In this document: positions 51,070-60,900 of the stretch, piece after piece
Position numbering within the stretch: position 1 is the stretch's first letter
Layout of the letters: each line of letters opens with the position of its first letter
NCBI GenBank assembly: GCA_002336115.1
Contig: DDEN01000045.1
Location: forward strand, 186,001-250,000
Origin: Chitinophagaceae bacterium UBA1953
Lineage (GTDB): Bacteria > Bacteroidota > Bacteroidia > Chitinophagales > Chitinophagaceae
Reading direction: 5' to 3'
Length of the DNA: 64,000 bases
Notes under the pieces: model-generated
What the model was told of the DNA's origin: nothing
The model's input: the letters and a program-made list of their open reading frames with translations, nothing else
The model's database searches: none
Program-made: the position numbers and the translations under genes

Positions 51070-51077
51070 GCCAAATG

Positions 51078-51455
51078 TTATTCAACTGCTTTATCCCAGT
51101 TCAGCACCACATCCATAAAGAAAAGCCGGTTTAGTTTCAGCAAAATCCGGTTTAGATTATTTTTGTCAAAGGTGATTTTTACAGATGTGGGCTGACCATC
51201 ACTTACAGCATATATCACACCCTGATAACACTGTTTTTTCCCATTAAACACAAGATCTTTGATTACTTCATATCCAATACTGTCGGCAGTTCGTGAAGAA
51301 GATTTAATAATTGCAGTATAACTCTTATCTGAAGTTTGTTTTATTTCATAAACCCTTGTTTTATCTGCTGAGTACCAGCAACCGTTAATCTGCTGGGAAA
51401 ATGCAGCAGACACCGATACAAAAAACATAAAGGCAAGTAGTAATTTCTTTTGCAT
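51078..51455 (-). CDS. DUF2147-like exported protein
   Basis: 125 residues from the ATG at 51455 (MQKKLLLAFMFFVSVSAAFS, a clean signal peptide); an in-frame ATG at 51494 would add 13 polar residues before the signal and is rejected. The mature start INGCWYSADKTRVYEI has the G-x-W...D layout of DUF2147 proteins. The second half is weaker. The gene overlaps nothing after this start correction, but the 51463 stop of the upstream gene is only 7 bases away, so it is in the same operon. Confidence 0.65.
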   Translation of the reverse strand: MQKKLLLAFMFFVSVSAAFSQQINGCWYSADKTRVYEIKQTSDKSYTAIIKSSSRTADSIGYEVIKDLVFNGKKQCYQGVIYAVSDGQPTSVKITFDKNNLNRILLKLNRLFFMDVVLNWDKAVE

Positions 51456-51462
51456 AAACGTA

Positions 51463-52722
51463 CTAATCATATCGTCCGAATTTCCGGGTTCCATACCATA
51501 TATCTTTCAGAGTAAGTCCTAATGAAAACTGAAAATAATTTTCCCTGATCTGGTTAAGTGACGACAAGCCTTTTTTGCCTGCTTCCATGCTCATGTTTAC
51601 TCCAATAATTCTTGAAAGATTTTTGCCCGCACCAAAAGTGAAGGCAAAATCATTTACCCGGTTGCCATTCAGCACCAGGTAGGATTGCGATGTTCTTACA
51701 CCAAGAGCTAAGTAATATTTTTCAAAATAAAAATCGCCTGCTTTTATCCTGCTGCTGTACTCTACCCCACCGCTAAAACCGGCAGCATCCCTGATTAATA
51801 TTTTTGAATAGCCGGTTTGCTGACTGCCCCATTTCTGGTAATCGCCCTGCAGGTGAAATGAAAAACCGTTTTTATTAAACAGGCTGTAAGCAGCACTGAA
51901 AGTTGCAGGCATTTTAAATGAAATATCTTCATCATCCATTTTCTTGAATAATGTATCGTTTTCAAAATACTGTGTTGTATTATACCCGTTCAGTTTTGAG
52001 TTTAATGATGTTGTTAAACCAAAATTGTGCTGCCATTTCTTTTTAGGATCGGTGTAATACTGAATACCTCCCTGTACGCCTGCACCACTGTAATAATTTG
52101 TCTGAAGTTTTATCACATCAAGTGCAAGATTTGAATTATAATATTCAACGCTGTTATGCAGTGATCCGAAAAGCCAGGAGCCGGTAATACCTGCTGAAAA
52201 ATGTTTGCCAAATTCTTTGGCTAAGGAAATATATGTCTGGTAAATACCCCCGCTTCCATCTGTGTACTTTATATAATCTATGTAATCATTATTTAACGAT
52301 GAGTTGGTGGTATATTGATAGTTAACGCTGCTGAAAGGTTTTAATCCAACAGCAAATGCAGTTTTGGGAGTTACTTTATATGCCAGTGAAATACTTTTTA
52401 CAATAAAATCTTTTGAAGGTCCGGCTATTGTATCAACACCGGGAATTTTATAGTTGCTTATCCTTCCTCTTGTAAACATGTTCAGGTTCACATTCTTATA
52501 TGTTAAAGAGGTTAAGGAAGCCGGATTTGAAAAGTTGTAATACCCATCATCTCGTCTTGCTGCTGAAGCGCTACCGGTAGAGCTGTAGCGCCCATACTCC
52601 GTTGTTTCAAGATCGCCAATACCAATAATTGAATAAGGCGATGAAACGTTTTGCGCCATTCCATTCATACAGAACAACACAAAAACTGCAAAAAAATAAA
52701 AAAATCTTTTTTCCTTGTTCAT
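51463..52722 (-). CDS. FadL/OmpP1-like outer-membrane beta-barrel protein
   Basis: 419 residues with a signal peptide cleaved near MAQN (about residue 24). The mature start NVSSPYSIIGIGDLETTEYG with FSNPASLTSLTYKNV is the Bacteroidota pattern of FadL-like barrels, and strands continue to a C-terminal FSLGLTLKDIWYG. Probably a transporter for hydrophobic compounds or a relative of it; the ligand is unknown. Between DUF4270 and DUF2147-like genes. Confidence 0.75.
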   Translation of the reverse strand: MNKEKRFFYFFAVFVLFCMNGMAQNVSSPYSIIGIGDLETTEYGRYSSTGSASAARRDDGYYNFSNPASLTSLTYKNVNLNMFTRGRISNYKIPGVDTIAGPSKDFIVKSISLAYKVTPKTAFAVGLKPFSSVNYQYTTNSSLNNDYIDYIKYTDGSGGIYQTYISLAKEFGKHFSAGITGSWLFGSLHNSVEYYNSNLALDVIKLQTNYYSGAGVQGGIQYYTDPKKKWQHNFGLTTSLNSKLNGYNTTQYFENDTLFKKMDDEDISFKMPATFSAAYSLFNKNGFSFHLQGDYQKWGSQQTGYSKILIRDAAGFSGGVEYSSRIKAGDFYFEKYYLALGVRTSQSYLVLNGNRVNDFAFTFGAGKNLSRIIGVNMSMEAGKKGLSSLNQIRENYFQFSLGLTLKDIWYGTRKFGRYD

Positions 52723-52730
52723 AACCTGAT

Positions 52731-54104
52731 TTACATTCCGAGGACGTACATTTTAAACTGAATGGAATTTTTCTGTGTCTGATCATTTACAATCAAACGT
52801 TCCACACCGGCATCAAAGCTGCTGAGAGAAGATGTAAGCATGATAGCCGTTTTCGAAAATTGCCCGGTAGTAATTTTATTGTTGATAAAAGTGGTGATGT
52901 CGTAGCTGTAATAAGTATTTTCTCCATATAAATTATCTATTACAAGATCGCCGGTTAATAAACTGGCTGTGGTGGTTGTGCCATCATAAAACCCACCCAA
53001 TAATTCATTTGTATCGTCTGTAGAATACAGGTATAATTTTGGGGGCAGAGAATACGGAAATGCCAACGAGGCCACATCGGGTTTTATAACCAGCATTGCT
53101 TTAATCACACGCATATAAGGATACTTCTCCTTTAATGTAAGCAATGAAGGAAATGAAATTTTAATTCCTGTTCCAACAGGTGAATAAAGAAATGCCTTGT
53201 TGCCCGATGCAGTACTTGATACAAGATTATACTTACTTCCTTCAATTGAAACGAGATTACTGTTTACTGCACGGAACGAAACCTGGTTAAACTGCTTTGC
53301 TGTTGAATAATTGAAATCAAGATTTTTGGCAACTGCATATAACCCGTTTTCATGATAAGACAAACGCAGAATTGCCGAATCGGCCGGCACACTGAAATAA
53401 CTGACCAAAGAAGTTACAGATGAATCTGTACAGATATACAAGCCTCTGAAATAATCAACAAACAACTCAGATGTTGTAATTTCTGAAGCATTTGTACGGA
53501 ATTTTTCCAGCAGTTCTTTACCCAAATCATCCGACAACCTGATTTTTACCTGCGTTCCGGATTTTCCTGCAAGATTTACTGTTTGCTCTCCAATTGGATT
53601 GGGAAGATGTCCAAATGAAGAGGTATTATAGTAATAATCAGTTCCATCACTTCGCTTGATGTTATCGGAAAGACGGTACACATTTACCTTAACAGGTTTT
53701 GTACTGTCGCCGTAAAATACTCCGTTAGGTTTCAAAATCATTACGAGTGAGTCAAACGTAACGTTCACATCAAAAACAGGGTTTGAAGCAGGCAATGATA
53801 CCTGAACAAACGACCCGGCCTTTACAACTCCAAAATCAGGATCGTTATGATAACCGATAGAAACCAGATTATGTGATGATGTTAAAAAAGAATCTACCCT
53901 ATATGTAGAAATCTCGGTTTCATAATTATCATAATAGGTAATGGAGGGATCAAGCTCTGAAGACGATTCACCAAACTGAATGTTCACTTTATTACATCCA
54001 CTGAGCAATACAATTATTGCAAAGAAGCAAATTGCAGCTCCGGTTATATTTTTATTCACTATTATCAACAATCTTCGTTTTGAAAATAAATGAGGAGAAA
54101 ACAC
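52731..54104 (-). CDS. DUF4270 lipoprotein
   Basis: 457 residues as read from ATG 54104; a GTG at 54059 would give a cleaner lipoprotein signal (MNKNITGAAICFFAIIVLLS then GC), so the start is uncertain. The lipobox LLSGC is followed by DUF4270 hallmarks: SITYYDNYETEISTYRVDSF, NDPDFGVVKAGSFVQ and a C-terminal strand region. DUF4270 proteins are Bacteroidota envelope lipoproteins without assigned function. Operon with the Kelch gene upstream (50-base gap) and the FadL-like gene downstream (8 bases). Confidence 0.85.
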   Translation of the reverse strand: MFSPHLFSKRRLLIIVNKNITGAAICFFAIIVLLSGCNKVNIQFGESSSELDPSITYYDNYETEISTYRVDSFLTSSHNLVSIGYHNDPDFGVVKAGSFVQVSLPASNPVFDVNVTFDSLVMILKPNGVFYGDSTKPVKVNVYRLSDNIKRSDGTDYYYNTSSFGHLPNPIGEQTVNLAGKSGTQVKIRLSDDLGKELLEKFRTNASEITTSELFVDYFRGLYICTDSSVTSLVSYFSVPADSAILRLSYHENGLYAVAKNLDFNYSTAKQFNQVSFRAVNSNLVSIEGSKYNLVSSTASGNKAFLYSPVGTGIKISFPSLLTLKEKYPYMRVIKAMLVIKPDVASLAFPYSLPPKLYLYSTDDTNELLGGFYDGTTTTASLLTGDLVIDNLYGENTYYSYDITTFINNKITTGQFSKTAIMLTSSLSSFDAGVERLIVNDQTQKNSIQFKMYVLGM

Positions 54105-54154
54105 AGCGTTTGTATTTACCTCAACTCAAGCTGTGATTCTCCTCAAAAAGTTTA

Positions 54155-55180
54155 TCAGTTATCATCATCATCCTGATCGGAATTCGGAAAGAATTCCCAC
54201 AAATCATCAAAGCGTGTACTGCTGTTGTGACCGGTTGTTAAAAACCCTCTTGAATTAACTGTAAATGAAAGCGCTCCTTCACGGGCTGTTCCTTCAAAGC
54301 TTGTTTTTTGTGCCCATGTATCATTGGTAAAATTGTATTCCCATGTTGTACCAATAACACCACTGGTGCTGCCGGTTGTGATGTAAGCCTTATCATTCAT
54401 TATAAAAGCAGTGGCATTGCTTCTGATAATGTTTGACCCATAGTCATCATCATAAGAGTCATCACTTACACTGGTAATTTTTCTTTTTTCCTCCCAACTG
54501 TTTGCAGTGGGGTCGTATGCCCAGAAATCATTTAAATAACTTCCGTTATTAATACCGGTAACAACATACGCCTTGCTGTTATAAACAAAAACAACAGCAT
54601 CCATGCGTTTGCTTCCCGAAAGACTTGCTTTCTGCGTCCATGCATTGGTTGACGGATCGTACTCCCACAGGTCTTTAAGATAATTTCCATCATAACCTGT
54701 AGAAACATATCCTTTACTGCCTATGGCAAATGCCACAGCACCGTAGCGCTCAGTACCACCAAAGTCAGCAACCTGTTTCCATGTATTTGCCGTTGGATCG
54801 TATTCCCAGAAATCCTTCAATTTTTTTAATCCATCATAACCTGTGCCAATATAACCTTTACCGTTTACAGCAAAAGCAACTGCGCTGCTTCGTGCTACAC
54901 CAGGAAAATCAGCTCTCCTGTACCATGTGCCGGTTGCCTGATCAAATTCCCAGAAATCAACCAATCTGTCAGTACCATCGTAACCTAACCCTACAAACAC
55001 TCTTGTTCCTATTGTGAATGTTACAGCTTCTGTTCTTCCAACGCCTTCGAATTCAGAAGAACGTTTCCAGTTTCCAATAATATCATCATCACTGCTGCTT
55101 GACCTGCTGCATGATGTAAGCATAACAGTTGCCATAACCAAAATGGCAGCGCTTAATGATAAAAACCTGTTTTTTCTCAT
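54155..55180 (-). CDS. Kelch-repeat lipoprotein
   Basis: 341 residues with a lipoprotein signal (LTSCS). Six to seven Kelch repeats run through the chain, each with a G-Y/T-D-G and a W-E-Y-D-P-x-x-N-x-W element (for example DFWEYDPTANTWKQ and DLWEYDPSTNAWTQ), which would fold as a beta-propeller. It ends in a short acidic tail (NSDQDDDDN). Such surface propellers bind ligands or proteins; target unknown. First gene of the minus-strand operon through 51078. Confidence 0.85.
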   Translation of the reverse strand: MRKNRFLSLSAAILVMATVMLTSCSRSSSSDDDIIGNWKRSSEFEGVGRTEAVTFTIGTRVFVGLGYDGTDRLVDFWEFDQATGTWYRRADFPGVARSSAVAFAVNGKGYIGTGYDGLKKLKDFWEYDPTANTWKQVADFGGTERYGAVAFAIGSKGYVSTGYDGNYLKDLWEYDPSTNAWTQKASLSGSKRMDAVVFVYNSKAYVVTGINNGSYLNDFWAYDPTANSWEEKRKITSVSDDSYDDDYGSNIIRSNATAFIMNDKAYITTGSTSGVIGTTWEYNFTNDTWAQKTSFEGTAREGALSFTVNSRGFLTTGHNSSTRFDDLWEFFPNSDQDDDDN

Positions 55181-55481
55181 CAGTGTACTTTTTTATTCTT
55201 GAGTTTAAATTGAGGTATATTGTAAAGTTTTGAACAGTGTTTTAACCCTGTTTCTAAAAAATTACCGGCAAATATTTTTCAAAACCATGGGAAACAAAAT
55301 GTTAAAGGAAATAAAATGGACAAAAGAGCGACTGAAACAGACAAAAAAATATGCGAGAAAAACCCAACCATTTTTAATAAACAAGCATCAACACCTTTAA
55401 CAAAACCTTTGCGAAGTAAGCGCCCTATTGTGCTGCTGATAATGGTTTCAGCCGCAATTTTGCACTCTTTTACCATAGCTG
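55181..55481. other. divergent intergenic region, Kelch operon / sensor kinase gene
   Basis: 301 bases of AT-rich DNA. A 37-codon frame from 55288 (MGNKMLKEIKWTKERLK...) exists but has no support. A partial -7 match (AACCTTTG, 55406-55413 region) faces the kinase gene. No strong hairpin or exact TAnnTTTG promoter was found. Confidence 0.3.
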
Positions 55482-56669
55482 ATGAATAAAATTTTAAAAG
55501 ACAGAAGGATACTGAACAGATTGATTATTGTTGCGGCAATCACAACTCCTCTTTTTGCAATACTTGGCGGCACTCCGTTTGTACGATTTGAATTAAATAA
55601 AATCAATCTTTTTCTTCCGGGCATTTTACTCATTGCAGCAATTACTATTCTTTTCTGGATTATTAATATCCTTTTGCTCTTATTATCTGTTCGTTTTCAC
55701 TTCCTGGAAAAGATTTTTATAAGATCAATTATCAGCACAATCATCTGCCTGGTTGCAGGAACAATTATCTTTTATTACTTCCAGAAAAATTTTCCCCCAC
55801 CACAGATTAAGTTCAACGATTCTGCACAAAGAAATGGTCAAACGATTGTTCAGTCCCAGACAGAAAAAAAACTAATAACATTCCAGGGGAGAGGCGACAG
55901 TTTAAGGATTGATCCGGGGAAAGAAATGAAACGACCACCAAAAAATGGGTTCTTCTTTCCAAGAATGGTTCACTTGCTTACCATTAATATCATCATCCTT
56001 ATTTTATGCGAACTTATTTTACTTTATTTCAACAAGCAGTTTATTGAACTTGAAAACGAAAAACTGAAACAGGCAAATCTTGAAGCAAAAAATAATCAGC
56101 TTCAGATGCAGCTTCAGCCACATTTTCTTTTCAATTCACTTAATACACTCCGCCTGTTATTAAAAAAAGATCAGGAAAGAGCAGAAGATTATTTACTCAT
56201 GCTTTCTGATGTTCTTCGTTTTTCCACGGCCTCAACTAAAGAACCATTGGTTGATATTAGTGAGGAACTCAGATTCAGCCTCACTTATCTTGAAATGCAG
56301 AAAGTACGGTTCAATGATATGCTGAACTTTTCAATAAAAAACAACAGCCTTTTTTCTGCTGAAGGAAAAGTACCGGTATTTGCATTACAGACTTTAGTTG
56401 AGAATGCAATTAAGCACAATGCTTTTTCGGCTGAGAATCCTTTAAACATTGAAATAGATTTCAATAATACCACACAAATGATTACAGTGCGAAACAAAAT
56501 ACAACCCAAACAATTATCCGGCGTAACAACGAAAGTAGGTTTAAAAAATCTTGCTGAACGTTACAGACTGATGTTTGATGAAGACATTATTATCAAAAAT
56601 GAAAACAATGAATTTTCTGTAAGCATTAAACTGATTCATACAGAAAACAACAGCCTGTTATATTTATAA
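55482..56669 (+). CDS. LytS-type sensor histidine kinase
   Basis: 395 residues. The N-terminal half has about four TM segments (15-35, 47-70, 80-105, 165-185) and no extracellular domain of size. It is followed by a His_kinase domain of the LytS family: QLQPHFLFNSLNTLRLLLKK with the phospho-acceptor His, then a GHKL ATPase with VENAIKHNAFSAE and a VGLKNLAERYRLMF G-box. Partner response regulator follows 14 bases later. Confidence 0.9.
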   Translation: MNKILKDRRILNRLIIVAAITTPLFAILGGTPFVRFELNKINLFLPGILLIAAITILFWIINILLLLLSVRFHFLEKIFIRSIISTIICLVAGTIIFYYFQKNFPPPQIKFNDSAQRNGQTIVQSQTEKKLITFQGRGDSLRIDPGKEMKRPPKNGFFFPRMVHLLTINIIILILCELILLYFNKQFIELENEKLKQANLEAKNNQLQMQLQPHFLFNSLNTLRLLLKKDQERAEDYLLMLSDVLRFSTASTKEPLVDISEELRFSLTYLEMQKVRFNDMLNFSIKNNSLFSAEGKVPVFALQTLVENAIKHNAFSAENPLNIEIDFNNTTQMITVRNKIQPKQLSGVTTKVGLKNLAERYRLMFDEDIIIKNENNEFSVSIKLIHTENNSLLYL

Positions 56670-56683
56670 GTTAACTAAAGAAT

Positions 56684-57439
56684 ATGAACGTCGTTATTAT
56701 TGAAGATGAAAAACTGGTTTCGGATGACTTAGCTGAAATTATGCAGTCAATCGACGGCAGAATTAACATCACCAAAACAATCAGCTCGGTGAGAGAAGGA
56801 ATACAATACTTTGAAACCAATCCAACACCGCATCTGATCTTCAGTGATATTCAGCTCTGCGATGGATACAGTTTTGAAATTTTTAAAGAAGTGCAAACAA
56901 CTACTCCGGTTGTATATTGCACAGCATTTGACCAGCATGCACTACAGGCTTTTAACAACAATGGCATTGCCTATATACTCAAGCCCTACAGTAAACAAAG
57001 TATCAGCAAAGCAATTGATAAATACAAAATGCTGAAACAGCCTGAAACAGATCAATCGCAAATTAATTATGATTTACTGATGGCCGCAATCAGTAATTCA
57101 GGAAAAACGCAGACATTACTGGTAAACTCAAAGAACAAAATCCTCCCTGTTAAAATTACCGATGTAGCTTACTTTAACATTGAACATAAGAATACGGTTC
57201 TCATCACTTTCCAGAACCAGAAATTTTATATTAACCAGCCACTTGATGAACTGGAGCAATTATGCGGCAACTCTTTTTACCGTGCAAACAGGCAATTTCT
57301 GATCAACAAGTCGGGAATAAAAGAAGTACAGCACTACGGGCTACGCAAACTTTTTGTAAAAATGACCGTTGAAACAGGTGAAGAAATTATCGTAAACAAG
57401 GTAAAGGCAACCGATTTTCTGAACTGGCTGAAAGGATAA
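56684..57439 (+). CDS. LytTR family response regulator
   Basis: 251 residues: a receiver domain with acidic residues E7/D8, phospho-acceptor D55 (IFSDIQL) and K100 (YILKPYS), a linker, then a LytTR DNA-binding domain from about residue 145 (LLVNSKNKILPVKITDVAYF, FYRANRQFLINKSGIKEV). Pairs with the kinase upstream; target genes not identifiable from the sequence. Confidence 0.92.
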   Translation: MNVVIIEDEKLVSDDLAEIMQSIDGRINITKTISSVREGIQYFETNPTPHLIFSDIQLCDGYSFEIFKEVQTTTPVVYCTAFDQHALQAFNNNGIAYILKPYSKQSISKAIDKYKMLKQPETDQSQINYDLLMAAISNSGKTQTLLVNSKNKILPVKITDVAYFNIEHKNTVLITFQNQKFYINQPLDELEQLCGNSFYRANRQFLINKSGIKEVQHYGLRKLFVKMTVETGEEIIVNKVKATDFLNWLKG

Positions 57440-57477
57440 TGTAACTAATGTCACCGGGGACGACTGCTCCAAAATCC

Positions 57478-57485
57478 TAACTTTG
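57478..57485 (+). promoter_or_regulatory. -7 box of trxA
   Basis: TAACTTTG (exact TAnnTTTG), 15 bases before the ATG at 57501; it overlaps the in-frame ATG at 57483, which is therefore unlikely to be the start. Confidence 0.5.
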
Positions 57486-57500
57486 CATCAAATAAAACAA

Positions 57501-57881
57501 ATGGCAACAGTAAGACTCACAACTCAGGATTTTAAGAATAAAGTTTTCAATTACGAAACGGAAAAAGAATGGAAATATGAAGGCCCTCTTCCGGCTATTA
57601 TTGATTTTTACGCCGACTGGTGCGGCCCTTGCAAAATGGTAGCGCCAATACTGGAAGAACTTTCAACAGAATACGAAGGTAAAATTGTGATTTATAAAGT
57701 TGATACAGAAGCAGAAATGGAGCTTGCTTCCGTGTTCGGCATTCAAAGTATTCCGACTTTTTTGTTTATTCCCGTAAATGGCGACCCTGTAATGCAACCG
57801 GGTGCCTTTCCAAAAAATGTATTTAAACAGGTAATTGAAGAACACCTGTTGGGCATGGTTAAACAGGAAAAAGAAAAATAA
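57501..57881 (+). CDS. trxA: thioredoxin
   Basis: 126 residues from the ATG at 57501 (MATVRLTTQDFKNKVF). Active-site WCGPCK sits at the start of the second helix after DFYADW, and the cis-Pro loop is FGIQSIPTFLFI. Slightly longer than E. coli TrxA. It reduces protein disulfides in the cytoplasm; no signal peptide. A further ATG at 57483 is rejected because of the -7 box. Convergent with the large kinase gene. Confidence 0.92.
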   Translation: MATVRLTTQDFKNKVFNYETEKEWKYEGPLPAIIDFYADWCGPCKMVAPILEELSTEYEGKIVIYKVDTEAEMELASVFGIQSIPTFLFIPVNGDPVMQPGAFPKNVFKQVIEEHLLGMVKQEKEK

Positions 57882-57907
57882 GAAATTTCGGCAAAAGGTT
57901 TTTGATT

Positions 57908-60900
57908 TTACTGATTATCTATAACAGGCAGTTCCACAAAAAAGGTACTGCCTTTTTGTTGTTCGGTTTCAAACCATATTTCACCTTTCATATTTTCTAC
58001 AATGCTTTTGCACATTGCAAGCCCCAAACCCGTTCCCGAGGTTTTAGTAGTAAAATTGGGATAAAATATCTTTTCATGCAGCTCGGGTGCAATTCCCTGT
58101 CCGTTATCGGCAATACGAACGAGGACTTTATTATCTGTTACTGTATAGCTGATATGTACAACAGGTCTTTTATCGTTACTTACTGCTTCAAATGCGTTGC
58201 GGATGAGGTTTGTAAACAAACGGTTAAGCTGGGTTTTATCAGCCATCACTGAAACCTCATTACCTGGAGTATAAATTACCTCCCCTCCTTCATCCATACT
58301 AAACAAGTCAACAACCGATTTAATTGATCTGCCTAGCTCTGCTTTTTCCAGCCTTGGATTTGCAATGTTTGCAAAACTTGAAAAGTCGGAAGCAATGTTA
58401 GACAGGTAATCAATCTGTTCAACCAATGTTTTAGCCACACCCTGCGAAATATTTTTTGTATCGGGCGAATTTGAGTCAACAGCTTTCTGCAAGTACTGTA
58501 TGCTCAGCTTCATAGGTGTAAGCGGATTCTTGATTTCATGAGCAACCTGCCTTGCCATTTCACGCCATGCACCCTCTCTTTCACTCCGAGCAAGCAGGCT
58601 GGCACTTTCTTCCAGTTGCTTTACCATTTTATTATATTGCTGAACCAGTTCACCAATCTCATCATTCCTGTTCCATGTAATTTCTTCATTTGGCATTCCA
58701 AGTTTTATCTGCTTCATTTTTTCACTGATGATGGCAAACGAACTCGTAATACGTCCGGTAACAAAAAATGCAATCAAGCCGGCAATAAGAAATACAAAGG
58801 CATTCAGGTTAATGAGTGTTACAAGAAAGCTTGATATTTCCTGTTTTAATTCATTCTGCGATGTGAAATAAGGAATATTTATGTACGCATAAGTTTTGCC
58901 ATCTTCATCCCGTACAGGCATATAAATACTCATGTACGATCTTGAGCCCACACGTTCGTTTTCAATTGACTGCACCAGAAGTTCTTTCGATAATTTATAA
59001 AATGCCCGTGGGTTTGTTTTACGACTCAACAAGCCTTTATTGTAATAATATGGCTGCGATGAAATACGAAGATTGCCGGCAGGATCGTAAATATTAATAT
59101 CAACTCCGTGTATTTCTGATATACGGTTTACTTTATCCTGCAGATCACCGGCAGTAACATCATCATAAACTTTCAGTACATCATCAAACATTGCATGCTC
59201 CCTGAGTGCATTTTCCACTTCAGCCTGCATAATGCGGATGGTTCGGCTTAACCTTTCTTTATTATTCCTGCTGTGGCGGTTAATAAAAAAGAAAATGGTT
59301 GAAATACCAATCACCACAAATGAAAGAATACTGATACCGATAATTGTTGTATGCACTTGCGAACGGAAGGTAAGCTGTAGTTCTTCCTTCCATCTCGACC
59401 AATTGAATCCTGTTTTTATTAAAAAATCAACAAGCCGGTAAACGGCCATCATCATCAGGAAAACAAAAAACAGGTAAGCAAACAAAGTAATTGTTTCCAA
59501 TAAACGGTTTTCCTGTTTTGTTATAACTACGGTAAGACCGGACGATGTGTACCACAACTCACTGTACCCGTTATTCTGCACTTTCCTGTACATTAATTCA
59601 TTGCCCGGCTGATTTTCGATACGTATTGGAAAAGGATAATCGTTGAAACTGCCAATAAGTTCTTTGTTTTTGTAAACTGCGTAGGAATAAACCGGCAGGC
59701 TTTCGGGAACCGGATTAGAAATTTTAGAAAACAGTTGTGGCGCAAATTTCTCATCGCTGTATCGCTTGGGCCTTGAAAGAATAAACACGTATCCAAGCAG
59801 CTTTGAAGATGAAGTATCTCGTACTTCCTTCCTTGCTATATAATAAAACTTATCAAACGATTCTTCGTGATACTGCCAGTCACGTACCGAAGTTGGCTTA
59901 CTCTGAAGTTTAAAAATAGTGTTGAGCGTATTAAAAGAAATAGAATCAGTATTATACAACGGTTCTTCCGATGCGTTATAAGTATATACTTCCGAATCAA
60001 ACTTATTCAGGTATCCGCTGAAATGTTCCCCAATCAGGCTGTCTTTTAAAAACTGGTTGCTTCCAGGTGTTGTAAACCTGTAAAAATTATCGGTTAAAAA
60101 ATCGCTGCGCAGATTTCTGAAAGCAATACCAAGCAGGTTTTCAGCCGAAGGATCGGTCTGAAGACTAAGCTTTTCAGCCATCCGCTTTCTATCTTCCCAT
60201 TCTTTTTCTGCATTCTGCGAAACAAGCATTACCGTTAATGACAGTGAAAAGAAAAACAACCAGAAAACATTACGTCCGCCCGATGCAAGAAATCCCAGAT
60301 CAGAATCTGGTTCATTCATCAGTAATATCACCAGCAGTAGCCAAACAAGCAAACTAAGATGAAATGAAACAGAGCCTGAGCTGATAGTGATAGTAATATA
60401 AAGCAACCCCGTAACCGCAATAGCTATGTATTGAAGCCCCTGTTTGCCATTTGAAAACTTTTTCAGGTAAATAATCAGCCGTTCAGAAATAAGATAATAG
60501 TTCAGGGCAAGACAACCCAGCAGAATAAAACCGAAGAAACTAAAACTGTTTATTAAACTGAAAAAGTTGGTAACATTAAAAGATATCTGCGAATCGGCAA
60601 CAAGGCTTCGGGTAATATTGCCGAACACTATTGTAAGCGATACAATTGCAACCGAAACAAGCGCTATCCCTAACCTGTCATTTATCTTAATTTCAGGAAG
60701 TTGCTGCTGACTGTATTTTCTGATAAAAGTAACCACCCACAGCAACAGGAAGGAATTAATGAGCAAATCGCCTAATGACTTAAGGAAATTATTCGATCCA
60801 TAAACTGCAGGATCAAACAATTCAAACTGGCGGAAATTTAATGGTAACGGAATAAAATAGCTGATTGTACGCAGTAAAAGCAATGCCGTAACCAGGAACA

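Noticed and set aside
57483..57500. Upstream ATG of thioredoxin (MHQIKQ extension)
   Set aside because: It lies on the exact -7 box TAACTTTG; thioredoxin alignments begin at the ATG at 57501.
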